64,000 bases of DNA from Leguminivora glycinivorella. Its lineage: Eukaryota; Arthropoda; Insecta; Lepidoptera; Tortricidae. Each line of letters begins with the position of its first letter. The stretch's first letter is position 1. The DNA lies in assembly GCF_023078275.1 (NCBI RefSeq), contig NC_062987.1, positions 21,127,772-21,191,771 of the forward strand. Direction: 5' to 3'. The notes below the pieces were generated by a model that saw only the letters and a program-made list of their open reading frames with translations, did no database searches and was not told the origin of the DNA. The position numbers and the translations under genes are program-made. Below are positions 20,900 to 30,954 of the stretch, piece after piece.

Positions 20900-21305
20900 A
20901 GCGATGGGACGAACTGGCTAGGTACTCAGATTGGATTAAGAGAGATTGCTGGGACAAAACGGGACCAAGGTAAATTTCTATAGAAAGTGTTAAGTGATCT
21001 TCGGGCTATCGTGTCACTCCTTCTAAGGAAATTGACACATTCCTTTTGGCTGTCACAATATAATACAATGATTGGTCACTTGATTGGTCACATGATACGA
21101 CATGCTACCTTCTTTAAAAATATCCTAGAATGAAAGGTGAAAGGAAGAAGAGGGCGAAGAAGACCCAGTTTTGTTGACCAGCTCAAGGAGAAGGCCGGTG
21201 TCGTGTCGTATCAAGAACTAAAGAGGAAAGCGGAGAATAGGGAAATAAGTATGGCACATACTCCACCGACAAGAGCTACATAGCTCTTAAATAAGAAGAA
21301 GAGAT
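20900..21305 (+). pseudogene. LINE ORF C-terminal relic
   Basis: From 21079 one frame reads IGHMIRHATFFKNILE, a stop, then KVKGRRGRRRPSFVDQLKEK and AGVVSYQELKRKAENRE. The basic GR.RP motif followed by a conserved YQELKR helix is typical of the far C-terminus of a group of insect non-LTR retrotransposon polyproteins. It has at least one in-frame stop and a degenerate upstream part, and ends with (AAG)n at 21290. It is a dead 5'-truncated copy. Confidence 0.6.
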
Positions 21306-21360
21306 TCACAATACATTCCATCCATACTGACTGCATGTCCATCCAGTACGTTCTTGCTGG

Positions 21361-21500
21361 TCTAGCGGAAATGACAATCGTTGACGCTAGACGCCGATCT
21401 AAACGGCAGTTTGGCTCTGTCTTGCCAACACGGATGAGCGATAAAGATAGCTAGCTAGGCTAACGATATCACGTAAGCGTTTGTGCATTTGGCCATGTAC
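21361..21500 (-). mobile_element. GTAGCCGAATGGCA MITE family, diverged copy
   Basis: CTAGCGGAAATGACAATCGT, GACGCTAGACGCCGAT and GTTTGTGCATTTGGCCATGT match the family at 24904, 44737, 48125, 50116 and 55475. Confidence 0.6.
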
Positions 21501-21790
21501 CGTGAACAGCTCAAGTTATATTGGTAATAATTGAAAAGCTTACATGCAAGACATAACGTGTTGTGAGTAAAACCTTATGCATGACAAATACGGGGTTCTT
21601 TTGTGTAGAGAAAGACTTCCCTTACTACCATCAAAGAATTTGTTGAATAATCTATTTTGGACGTTATTTTAATGGTGTAGGAGCCTAGGAGCCATCAATG
21701 ATTGTAAAGTTACTTTGTTGGTACTTAGTTGGTACTTATGTACGTGCTTCGATGTTATTGGTTATGGAAATTTCTTAATAGGTAACACGG
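21501..21790. other. Unassigned stretch
   Basis: No feature could be supported. Confidence 0.3.
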
Positions 21791-21792
21791 GA

Positions 21793-22875
21793 TACCCCCA
21801 TTTGCCAGAATTTCATTTGCCATAATTTTATTTGCCACCCTATTCAACAATCATAATATTGTTTCTCATAACATCTTATGCCATAATCATTGTTTACTAT
21901 ATTAATCAAGTGCCAGAAACTTTGTTTCCCATAAAGTCAGTTTCCATAATGTCATTTGTCAGAATCATCGAAATCAGTAATTACCACATTCCATAACATC
22001 ATTTGTAATCCAAATTAGCGACCAGAAAAGTCAATTTCCATAATGTGATTTGGCAGAATCATCGAAATGTGTAATTATCACAGAGACAACACTACTAGAA
22101 GTACAAGAGAATGAAACTGCTATCAGAAAGTAGGTTAGGTTAGAACTGTGACCCCCTGGAAAATAAAACTGCTATCATAAAGTAGGTTAGGTTAGGTTAG
22201 AACTGTGACCCCCTGGAAAATGAAACTGCTATCAGAAAGTAGGTTAGGTTAGGTTAGAACTGTGACCCCCTGAAAAATGAAAATGCTATCAGAAAATAGG
22301 TCAGGTTAGGTTAGAACTGCGACCCCCTGGAAAATGAAACTGCTATCAGAAAACGTTAGGTTAGAACTGTGACCCCCTGGAAAATTAATTTGCTTGAAAA
22401 GTAGGTTAGGTTAGGTTAGAACTGTGACCCCCTGGAAAATGAAACTGCTTGAAAAGTAGGTTAGGTTAGAACTGTGACCCCCTGGAAAATTTAACTGCTT
22501 GAAAAGTAGGTTAGGTTAGGTTAGAACTGTGACCCCCTGGAAAATTAAATTGCTTGAAAAGTAGATTAGGTTAGGTTAGAACTGTGACCCCTTGGAAAAT
22601 GAAACTGCTATCAGAAAGTAGGTTAGGTAATAATATGAGCAACAATTAATATGGCAATAATTGCTTATGGCGTTTGAATATTATATTAAACCATATTATT
22701 GCACTTAATAATATGGCTAACAAATAGTATGGCATTGTATGATTATGGAAGGTAATGTTCGGATAAACAACCAGTATGTCATACAATTTTTATGGTAAAC
22801 AAATCATTCGGGCAAATGAAATTCAGGCAAGTTAGATTCGGGCATATGAATATTATTTTAAATGACTGTCGGGCA
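21793..22875. mobile_element. Phrase-repeat element A (CATTTGCC / GGCAAATG vocabulary)
   Basis: The sides (21800-22090 and 22640-22875) consist of short, never identical phrases such as CATTTGCCAGAATT, CATTTGCCATAATT, TTTCCATAATGTCATTTG and, on the right, GGGCAAATGAAATTCAGGCA, ATATGGCTAACAAATAG. The left flank favours CCA/GCC forms and the right flank GGCAAA forms, so the whole is loosely inverted. The centre is the 55-bp minisatellite at 22120-22630. Two other elements built the same way with different phrases are at 50490 and 57946. Confidence 0.55.
22120..22630 (+). repeat. 55-bp minisatellite containing TTAGG units
   Basis: About ten units contain GTAGGTTAGGTTAGGTTAGA, ACTGTGACCCCCTGGAAAAT and GAAACTGCTATCAGAAA or GAACTGCTTGAAAA variants. 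The number of GGTTA steps differs from unit to unit (two to three). Units with TATCAGAAA cluster at both ends and CTTGAAAA units in the middle. Confidence 0.85.
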
Positions 22876-22879
22876 AACA

Positions 22880-24480
22880 ATAGACAACCAGGTAACACAT
22901 TTGATGGAAGTGGAAGTTGTAATATTCTGCTCGATAAATAATTATTATCTATTTTTTTACGTAGTTGAGACCGGTCTCAATAGCAAAGTCTTTCAGTTTA
23001 GTTTACCTGAATTCCTTGAAATGGAGATTCCAAAGCTAAGAATTTTGGTCATCTTTTTACATATTTCTCGTGAATGGTTTTGAACAGAGAGGTGACACTG
23101 CAAACGATTACGCTATAGAGGTACAATTAGGTAAGTACCTAAAACTTGTAAAAGTATATAACATAAATAATTGTAAATCCTTCTTGACTTCAGAAGTATC
23201 CTGTCTACTTTAGACAGGCTATCCTTATCATCCCTGGATAAGACAGAAAGTAATGCAATGCTTCACGCTTGATTTGTTATTTGTAATACCTAAGTGCTAG
23301 ATTATAATGAACTATTGCGGTTATGTTTTGCCATATCGCACGACGTCATCTTGGTTTACTAGTAAATATAAATACATTAAATTGGGAAGCAAATGAATGA
23401 AATTGGCAGCAAAAGTAGTGTCTTCGAAATCAGATTTGATGCCAAATCCATCTGTGAGTAATTCAGTCCCATTAACGTGTTTTCGCTATTACTATATTCT
23501 CCGAAAATTATGATATTACAAAGATCGCAAAGCTAATCTCTAAGTCTCAATATAACTTCTGTGAAAAATTTAACAACCAAATATAGTCGGTCTAAGCTAT
23601 GAGAGTTTCTGCAGAGCTAAAAACGTAGATCTAATATGTGGTGTGTGAGATTATGTGTGAAATATTTTCATAACTTGGAAGAATCCAAAATACCTACCTA
23701 GTATTTTTGTTTAATTCTTATAGGCTACTGAATAATGAAGTTCATCAAAACCACTGACAACCTCAATCCTCAGCCATGAGGCCGACCACAGTCTTATTCA
23801 ATACGTGTTCAATATGTATGAAATTTCTAGACTAATCGGTAAACGGTCTAGCCGCTAATGTATGAGACCATACAGAATGAGCAAAGTTTAGTGCCGCGGT
23901 GCTAAACTGCTAACCTAGTGCTAATGACTTGATCACGCCGCAGCGGCTAAGTGAATCTAGGACGAAAGAAGATGGCTAGACTCACTAGATTTCTATTTAT
24001 TTAAATATGCACAAAAGGTTAAGTAATGAACTTCTTATAGTCCGTAACTCTGGCATAGTGTTCTTGTCAGTAGAAAGGGCTACCCGCCAATCGCCCACAA
24101 CACAATACAGATACTGTCGTGATCATTTGTGCATTTGGCTATGTATCCTGATATCCCACAGTCACAATGTCCCGTGGGTGGGGAGAAAAGGAGGTGATAA
24201 AATTCTTAACCCTGCGTTCTTATGAGTAACTTTCCACGCGGGCAAAAAAACAGTTTATAAACAACTTTATGCGGTATGCGACCAGCGTGTGTTGGTTTAT
24301 CTTACAGCGTTTAGCTAAATTGTCCAAACGGGACTCGCCGCTATTCACTAAGTAATCGCTAACTGCACTGCACTGTCGGGTAAACGGTCGCCTGTCTGTT
24401 TGTATAGGTATGTTTAATTCAGGCTAGAAGTAAGTATTACAGTGACATTCCCACACAAATCAAGAATCCCACGGTGAGCT
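22880..24480. other. Unassigned, apparently low-copy stretch
   Basis: This 1.6 kb has none of the window's repeat families except a weak GTAGCC-like fragment at 24090-24150. No splice-supported exon was found. It is one of the longest low-repeat stretches here and so a candidate for host intergenic or regulatory sequence. Confidence 0.35.
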
Positions 24481-24485
24481 CAATC

Positions 24486-24790
24486 TTGAGCATTTCTTTT
24501 TTTTTTTTGCCAATAAAAAAAATTTGATTGTTTTAGGGAATTTTAGTTCAATTGTACTCAGAATCACGAGTACTTTCAATCTCACTGGGAGACAAAAAGT
24601 GTCCCAGAATTTCCATAAATTTTTGTTACTTTCCTCGTTTGTTACCCCATACAACATGTACGGAAAATGGTAACAAAATAAGAAAAAAATTGTATGGGAC
24701 AATTTTTTTAACTACTAGGATTGAAAAAGCTACTAATTTTTTTTAAATATCGCACTTCATAAAAGTGGCAAAAAAAAAGAAATGCTCAAG
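24486..24790. mobile_element. CTCAGAATC-family MITE with long TIRs
   Basis: The ends TTGAGCATTTCTTTTTTTTT and AAAAAAGAAATGCTCAA are inverted. Inside lie TACTCAGAATCACGAGTACT, GTCCCAGAATTTCCATAAAT and CAACATGTACGGAAAATGGT. It has no coding capacity and no clear duplication of the target. Confidence 0.72.
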
Positions 24791-24903
24791 AAAGCTTGTT
24801 TTTTGGGTACTGACTCAGACAATGACGTGCCCCACACATAAATAAATGCCCTAATCCCTAAGGGCGGCTCTCAGCGTCTCGCGAGCGTCGGCGTCGGGCC
24901 ACC

Positions 24904-25085
24904 TGGTGCCGTAGCCAAATGGCATTTCTGCGACGCGAAACGAAAACGAAACGCCGCGAAACGCAGTCTAGTTGCTGTAAACGTAGTCTGTTGAGCCAAT
25001 AAGCAAGAGCGATAGAGATAGATATCTACCAGCGTTTCGTTTCGTGAGCGTTTCGTGAGCGTTTGTACCATTCGGCTACGTACCC
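24904..25085. mobile_element. GTAGCCGAATGGCA MITE, complete copy
   Basis: TIRs TGGTGCCGTAGCCAAATGGC and CCATTCGGCTACGTACCCT. The interior is dense in CGAAACG/CGTTTCG words and carries GCGATAGAGATAGATATCTA. Other copies are at 21361, 36753, 44737, 48125, 50116 and 55475. Confidence 0.72.
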
Positions 25086-25424
25086 TGTACGACTTTGCCA
25101 TTGCTCGCGAGATGCATAGTGAGAGGGGGCCCTAAACAGGATTTTTTAAACCCATCAAGACCGTTGGCTGCGCAGGCGGGGTCCCTACTTCAGAGTCGAA
25201 TAATCATGACCAAAAGAAAATGCTTGTAATAGAAATACTTAGGCACAATATTAATTCTAACTGGGTATATATATAACAGTGGCGAGGCGTGAAGATTTTC
25301 ATTGGTAAAGCCGGAGGGGTTATTGGGATCTGTTTTGTATGGGACTTCTACAGATACTGCAGAATTTTAGGGAACCCGTTGGGAATCGAGTTGTATCGAC
25401 GCTACGCCACTGGTATCATCATTA

Positions 25425-25575
25425 GCCTATGGCAGTCCACTGCTGGACATAGGCCTCCCCAATTTCACGCCACCGTTTCCGATCTTCGGCTGCTCGCATC
25501 CAGCTGCTGCCAGCCATCCCGCGCAAATCGTCGCTCCACCTTGCCTGAGGGCGTCCTACACTACTGCCACTACTG
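25425..25575 (+). mobile_element. LINE fragment (GTCCACTGCTGGACATAGGC)
   Basis: GCAGTCCACTGCTGGACATA and GGCCTCCCCAATTTCACGCC are characteristic of a very common lepidopteran non-LTR element family, usually placed near RTE. A diverged cousin is at 57470-57600. The piece lies within a 100-codon open frame (25289-25591) that is not a gene. Confidence 0.6.
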
Positions 25576-25636
25576 GTATATAATTAAGTAAAGACGTTTA
25601 AGGTCTCTAAATATTTCATTATAAGAAAAACTCTAA

Positions 25637-25753
25637 GGTCCACATGCACCACCCGCTTAACTCAAGGTTAGTGGGCTGTCAACTGCCAAATACCATATAA
25701 AATGGTGGGTTCACCTCGGGTTAACCATCTATTTTCAGTGGTACAAGTGACCC
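25637..25753. mobile_element. GGGCCACTTGCACC-family MITE, inverted diverged copy
   Basis: TAA then GGTCCACATGCACCACCC, CTAACCTTGAG-type core in reverse orientation (GGTTAGTGGGCTGTCAACTG) and ACAAGTGACC at the right. The right TAA is lost. Confidence 0.62.
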
Positions 25754-26059
25754 TGTCACAACTTAAAAGAGGCTTAGAGATAGTCTCCAGAGTCCAGAGT
25801 CTCCAGGAGTCAAAATCCTAATAATCGTAAAGTTACCTAAGCAAATATTTCTGGATTTACGGTATTTGTTTCAATGGTATTAGGTATCTTACATACGTAA
25901 CACTAGAGATGGCTTATGTCTGACAAATGCGCGCATCGCGTGACCGAGCTTATAGTTTTTTGCACAAATCATTAGTGAACCTAGCCTTTGCCTAGCATGA
26001 TGATGATCTTGTAATGGTCTAAAGTTTGCCAAAAATGTTCAACCTTTAATACTAAAGCA

Positions 26060-26292
26060 CAGTATAATAAAGAGTACTAACTATCGTACAGTATGCCCAC
26101 TCCCGCTCCCCGCTGAAAGTGCCGCCCACCCCCTCTCGGTTACCTGACAGTTACCGCCTGTCAAAAACGCGAACAATCGACCTGTCATATCTCACTCACA
26201 CAAGCATGGTACGCGTTCACCTACACGAGCTTAGACTGTGTGCTAGGAACGCGCCTCTTTCATATATTTGATCGCCAGTGTCCGAGATGTGA
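26060..26292 (-). mobile_element. 232-bp TTA-type element, inverted partner of 29145
   Basis: It begins with a AGCACAGTATAATAAAGAGT block and ends ATTTGATCGCCAGTGTCCGA. It is the reverse complement of 29145-29376 with about 10 percent difference by eye. It contains GCGCCTCTTTCATATATTTG and CAAGCATGGTACGCGTTCAC. Confidence 0.7.
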
Positions 26293-26520
26293 CTAAAGTC
26301 AGTGGCATAGGAGCTTACAAAACTTAGAGAGCACTATGCAAGTATCAAATTAAAAAAAAATCAAAACATTCAGTAAGTAGGCCACAGATGCATCACTTTT
26401 ACATGTAACTATAAGTATCAGAGAATTTTAGTAAAATGACAGATCATCAAAAGTTAAACTGCGCCACCAAGCTTTAATTAGGTACTTACCAACACTGTCA
26501 GGGTGTGAAAATATGACAAA

Positions 26521-26752
26521 ATTAAAATTTTGAAAAAACCCCCCGACCGCGACATAGTGGACCGATTTTCATGAAACATGGCTAAGAACACTCCCGACTA
26601 ACTCAGCTTTCAGACAAAAAAAACTAAATCTAAATCGGTTCATCCGTTCGGGAGCTACGATGCCACAGACAGACACACACACAGACAGACAGACAGACAG
26701 ACAGACACGTCAAACTTATAACACCCCGTCGTTTTTGCGTCGGGGGTTAAAA
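26521..26752 (-). repeat. AACCCCCGACGC repeat, complete minus copy
   Basis: It reads from AAATTTTGAAAAAACC and CCGACCGCGACATAGTGGAC through a (GACA)n tract to GTTTTTGCGTCGGGGGTTAA. Same family as 18832. Confidence 0.76.
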
Positions 26753-27256
26753 ATACGATAGGCACATTAAACAGACCACATGATAGTCGCCCTCACTACA
26801 ATAACCTACAGTCAATTTCTGCCACACCCGGGCCATTTTTTTTTCAAAGTTTTTTTGTAACATGGGTATTTTTTACGCGATTAATACTCAGAATCGCGAG
26901 CTCTTTCGATCCTGATAGGAGAAAAAAAATGTCCCAAGATCTCCATACATTTTTTCGAACCTTCCATTCCGTTACCGCCATACAAAATGTATGAAAAACC
27001 GGCCAAGAGCGTGTCGGGCCACGCTCAGTGTAGGGTTCCGTAGTTTTCCGTATTTTTCTCAAAAACTACTGAACCTATCAAGTTCAAAACAATTTTCCTA
27101 GAAAGTCTTTATAAAGTTCTACTTTTGTGGTTTTTTTCATATTTTTTAAACATATGGTTCAAAAGTTAGAGGGGGGGGGACGCACTTTTTTTTCCTTTAG
27201 GAATGATTATTTCCGAAAATATTAATATTATCAAAAAGCGATCTTAGTAAACCCTT

Positions 27257-27812
27257 GAAATAAAACTATGGAAACGGATTAAATCGCGTATAATGAATTT
27301 AAAATACATCCCGACGTTTCGAACTCTTTACAGCGTTCGTGGTCAACGGGTGACTGAGGAAAAATTAAAATGTGCAAAAGCTACCCACTTACAAGAAATA
27401 TTAACGAACCATGACCACAAATAATATAGATTTCTAAGGCAGGTTCACACACTATTAATAAAGCCAGTTACACAATATTCAAAAAATTTTACCATTACTC
27501 TGTTAAAAAAAATAATAATAAATAATTAACCAATTAATCTACACAAAATTGACAAAGAAACAAACTGCAAATGTCCAACACCATACAACACAAATGCCTC
27601 ACAGCCTTCGTCGTGCTTGTTCCATTATCAGATGTACTACTGGATCCCAAGCCGGTGGTAAAGTAAAGCCATCCTCTCTATTAAAGTTTGGATATTTCTT
27701 GATCTCAATGGCCTCTCGCAACATTCTGGGTATATATCGCTTCTCCTTAGCGAGAACCATAGTTTCCATAGTTTTATTTCATGAGTAACTATCGCGGTAA
27801 CCGAAGACAATA
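27257..27812 (-). mobile_element. Penelope-like element, 5'-truncated
   Basis: An insertion of 556 bp is flanked by the 13-bp duplication TTAGTAAACCCTT (27244-27256 and 27813-27825), which occurs once in undamaged copies of the host repeat. Its plus-strand ends carry inverted GAAATAAAACTATGGAAAC and GTTTCCATAGTTTTATTTC. Its untranslated part includes ACATCCCGACGTTTCGAACT and a CGTTCGTGGTCAACGGGTGA block, well known from lepidopteran copies. Short terminal inversions and truncated 5' ends are usual in Penelope-like elements. Confidence 0.72.
27599..27760 (-). pseudogene. GIY-YIG endonuclease C-terminus of the Penelope-like element
   Basis: The frame reads RYIPRMLREAIEIKKYPNFN then REDGFTLPPAWDPVVHLIME and ends at a TGA. 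The REAIEI.K....NRE.G..L...W.P pattern is the C-terminal end of the GIY-YIG endonuclease domain of Penelope-like retroelements. Everything upstream (reverse transcriptase and the GIY-YIG core) is missing, so this is only a 3' remnant of about 53 codons. Confidence 0.72.
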
Positions 27813-28262
27813 TTAGTAAACCCTTATTCATTTTTAAATACCTATCCAACAATATATCACACGTTGGAGTTGGAATGAAAAAAAATATCAGCCCCCACTT
27901 TACATGTAGGGGGGGTACCCTAATAAAACATTTTTTTCCATTTTTTATTTTTGCACTTTGTTGGCATGATTGATATACATATTGGTACCAAATTTCAGCT
28001 TTCTAGTGCTAACGGTTACTGAGATTATCCGCGGACGGACGGACGGACGGACGGACGGACGGACGGACAGACAGACATGGCGAAACTATAAGGGTTCCTA
28101 GTTGACTACGGAACCCTAAAAATGGTAACGGAATGGGAAAAAAATCTTAGGACACTTTTTTCTCCTATTAGAATTGAAAGAGCTCGCGATTCTGAGTGGA
28201 AACCACATAAAAATTTGAAAATCCAAAAAAAAAGCGGGGTGGACAACTTTTAAAAAAATGGC

Positions 28263-28723
28263 TGGGAAGAAAAAGGGTCGTGAAATTCTAATCCGGTCAT
28301 CAAACGGGACGCGAGTCAATAACATAAAATGTAAAGTCGCAATACTGCTACTGTACCAACATCATGCTAGGCCCACATTAGGTCCCTGACACTCGAATGT
28401 AAGATTACGTGGAAAGTGAAACCGACAGTCGGACCGTTTATTTACATTTTACTTTTATCGTAATCCTTAATTAAGCTTCGTAAGTTGCGTGTTTGTGTAA
28501 CTTTCGGCCCGATTCCAACTTCAAATTACGTCGAATATTAGCTCTAAATACGATAATATATGGATCGGATATGCCAGTGTCAAAGGTAAGGTTTTTGTGT
28601 CCAGAAACGTAAGTTTTGAAAATGACATAATTATCAATAATCTCCTTTAGTGTAGATTTTATTGGAAACCGTTACATTTCGTTAGTGCTGAAAAAAATTA
28701 CTTGTTGCGCTGTTCAAAATTTC
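28263..28723. other. Unassigned stretch
   Basis: No feature could be supported. Confidence 0.3.
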
Positions 28724-28995
28724 GAATGAAATAAATAAATAATAAATAAATATTGGGGACACCTTACACAGATCAACTTAGCCCCAAACTAAGCAAAGCT
28801 TGTACTATGGGTGCTAAGGGATGATATACATACTTAAATAGATAAATACATACTTATATATGTACATAGAAAACATCCATGACTCAGGAACAAATATCTG
28901 TGCTCGTCACACAAATAAATGCCCTTACCGGGATTCGAACCCAGTACCGCGGCTTAGCAGACAGGGTCACTACCGACTGAGCCAGACCGGTCGTC
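28724..28995 (-). mobile_element. tRNA-derived SINE
   Basis: On the minus strand it starts GACGACCGGTCTGGCTCAGT with box A (TGGCTCAGTCGGTAG) and box B (GGGTTCGAATCCC) of an RNA polymerase III promoter, then a body with GAGCACAGATATTTGTTCCT, GAGTCATGGATGTTTTCTAT and the tail GGTGTCCCCAATATTTATTT. A second copy is at 60558-60748. Confidence 0.85.
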
Positions 28996-29144
28996 AAATA
29001 AAAATTATACTATTTATAGTGTAAATTTTACACTACAGGTAGGTGTCGTATACAGCTTAAAATTCGAATCAAGCCGTTCGGTTACATTCGAACGCAAATA
29101 AAAAAAAATATGTTACAGAGAATTGAGTTGTCATTGCAGGCTTA

Positions 29145-29376
29145 GGGCACACCTCGGACACTGGCGATCAAATATATGAAAGAGGCGCGTTCCTAGCACA
29201 CATTCTCAGCTCGTGTACGTGAACGCGTACCATGCTTGTATGAGTGATATGACAGGTCGACGGTTCGCGTTTTTGACAGGCGGTAACTGTGAGGTAACCG
29301 AGAGGGGGTGGGCGGCGCTATCAGCGGGGAGCGGGAGTGGCCATACTGTACGATAGTACTATTTCTTATACTGTGC
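29145..29376 (+). mobile_element. 232-bp TTA-flanked MITE
   Basis: Flanked by TTA at 29142-29144 and 29377-29379. It runs GGGCACACCTCGGACACTGG to ATACTGTGC. The ends are weakly inverted (GGGCACA against TACTGTGC). It shares its right TTA with the next MITE. Confidence 0.66.
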
Positions 29377-29379
29377 TTA

Positions 29380-29502
29380 GGGCCGGTTGCATCAAACCAT
29401 CGTCTGTCACCGTTAAAGCGTTCGATAAATGTTATTGTATGAGAAGTTCCATAGACATCTGCTGCGTGACGATGTGTCTGTCAAATGTTGATGCAAGTGG
29501 CC
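29380..29502. mobile_element. 123-bp MITE (GGGCCGGTTGCATCAA) adjoining the previous one
   Basis: The ends GGGCCGGTTGCATCAA and TTGATGCAAGTGGCC are inverted repeats related to the GGGCCACTTGCACC family. The left TTA (29377-29379) is also the right TTA of the preceding element. The right flank is TTTA, so its duplication is blurred. Confidence 0.68.
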
Positions 29503-29524
29503 TTTAATCTGAATTATAATTTTG

Positions 29525-29733
29525 ATAAAATTAAAATTTTGAAAAAACCCCGACCGCGACATAGTAGACCGATTTTCATGAAACATGGCTAAGAACACTC
29601 ACGACTAACTCAGCTATCAGACAAAAAAAAACTAAATCTAAATCGGTTCATCCGTTCGGGAGCTACGATGCCACAGACAGGGACACACACAGACAGACAG
29701 ACAGACGTCGTTTTTGCGTTGGGGGTTAAAAAT
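29525..29733 (-). repeat. AACCCCCGACGC repeat, minus copy
   Basis: ATTAAAATTTTGAAAAAACC, CGACCGCGACATAGTAGACC, a short (ACAG)n tract and GTTTTTGCGTTGGGGGTT. A further end fragment sits at 29937-29976 (ACACCCCGTCGTTATTTCGT). Confidence 0.75.
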
Positions 29734-30314
29734 TGGTTTGTATTATTTTTGTTTGACATTTCTTGAGTCTACGACTAGGTGGTTCGACTGCTCCAGTTGC
29801 GGGGAGCAGCGACCTCTAAATGTCACCGGATAATGCCTATGTCCACAGGATCGCGTCGCTAAATCTCTGCAATATTCGCAAGTTTATTACCCGAGTCTCT
29901 CTCACAAATTTACAGATAGACTCGTTTCTCAAACCTATAACACCCCGTCGTTATTTCGTCAGGGGTTTAAAATTTTATTTTTTTACTTTCTGACTCTTGG
30001 AGACCATATACATATCCAAGGAAAAAAAAGTAGATTAAGTATATATATTTTTTTCTTTAGTTGAGACATCAAGAGTCTTTTACAACTCTAAAGTTATTTT
30101 AGTTATCTTTTATTCGTATCAGTTCGTTTTTTTTTCTTCATCATGTATAATTTTTCTTTTTTTAACACGCTTTTATTAGGTCGTCGTGTATGTAACTATG
30201 TATGTAATGGAATCTAAGGAAGCTAATTTAACCATCTTCCAGGAGTCGTAGCGTAATGAAAATTGGCAGCTATATGTAGTTCCGATGACAATACAATAAT
30301 ATAGTACTGTTGAG

Positions 30315-30944
30315 CTGATCTGATGATGGAGTCGGAAGATATGAACTGGAACTACATGATAGAACATCGTATCATAGCCGTTTTTGGGTTTCTTAGAAAA
30401 GTCTTGTAATGAAGTTTGACTACAATTAGGTTTCAAGGTCTGATGATGAAGCCGAAAAATATGAACTGGAACTACATGATGGAACATCGTATCATAGCTG
30501 TTTTTGGGTTTCTTAGAAAAGTCTTGTAATGAACTTTGACTACGATTAGGTTTCAAGGTCTGATGATGGAGCCGGAAGATATGAACTGGAACTACATGAT
30601 GGAACATCGTATCATAGCTGTTTTTGGGCTTCTTAGAAAAGTCTTGTAATGAACTTTGACTACGATTAGGTTTCAAGGTCTGATGATGGAGCCGGAAGAT
30701 ATGAACTGGAACTACATGATGGAACATCGTATCATAGCTGTTTTTGGGCTTCTTAGAAAAGTCTTGTAATGAACTTTGACTACGTTTAGGTTTCAAGGTC
30801 TGATGATGGAGCCGGAAGATATGAACTGGAACTACATGATGGAACATCGTATCATAGCTGTTTTTGGGCTTCTTAGAAAAGTCTTGTAATCAACTATGAC
30901 TACGATTAGGTTTCAAGGCCTGATGATGGTGCCGGAAGATAAGA
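30315..30944. repeat. 120-bp tandem repeat, about 5 units
   Basis: Each unit holds TGATGATGGAGCCGGAAGAT, ATGAACTGGAACTACATGAT, GGAACATCGTATCATAGCTG, TTTTTGGGCTTCTTAGAAAA and GTCTTGTAATGAACTTTGAC. The units differ by a few percent. The 120-bp length keeps a minus-strand frame open (30847-30176), which reads MFHHVVPVHIFRLHHQTLKP repeatedly; I take this as a by-product of the repeat. Confidence 0.9.
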
Positions 30945-30954
30945 ACAGAAAAAA

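Larger units (their letters stand above)
26994..28118 (-). repeat. AGGGTTCCGTA...GGCCGGTTTTT repeat, minus copy, interrupted
   Basis: Read on the plus strand: AAAAACCGGCCAAGAGCGTG to a point near 27256, then resuming at 27813 and running through GTAGGGGGGGTACCC, a (GGAC)n tract at 28031-28066 and AAGGGTTCCTAGTTGACTAC. The break carries a 13-bp duplication made by the inserted element. Confidence 0.8.
26832..28262. mobile_element. Palindromic CTCAGAATC-family MITE split by a nested insertion
   Basis: The left half (26832-26993) has GCCATTTTTTTTCAAAGT, CTCAGAATCGCGAGCTCTTT and ends CATACAAAATGTATG. The right half (28119-28262) is its inverse: TGGTAACGGAATGGG, GAAAGAGCTCGCGATTCTGA and TTTTAAAAAAATGGC. 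The intervening 1.1 kb is a GGTTCCG repeat, itself split by a Penelope-like fragment. Confidence 0.7.

Noticed and set aside
22120..22630. True telomere or interstitial telomere
   Set aside because: TTAGG steps occur only two or three at a time within a 55-bp unit; there is no uninterrupted TTAGG array.
30176..30847. 223-codon minus-strand frame with 40-residue repeats
   Set aside because: The unit is 120 bp, a multiple of three, so openness follows from the tandem repeat. No start context, splice signals or recognised domain.
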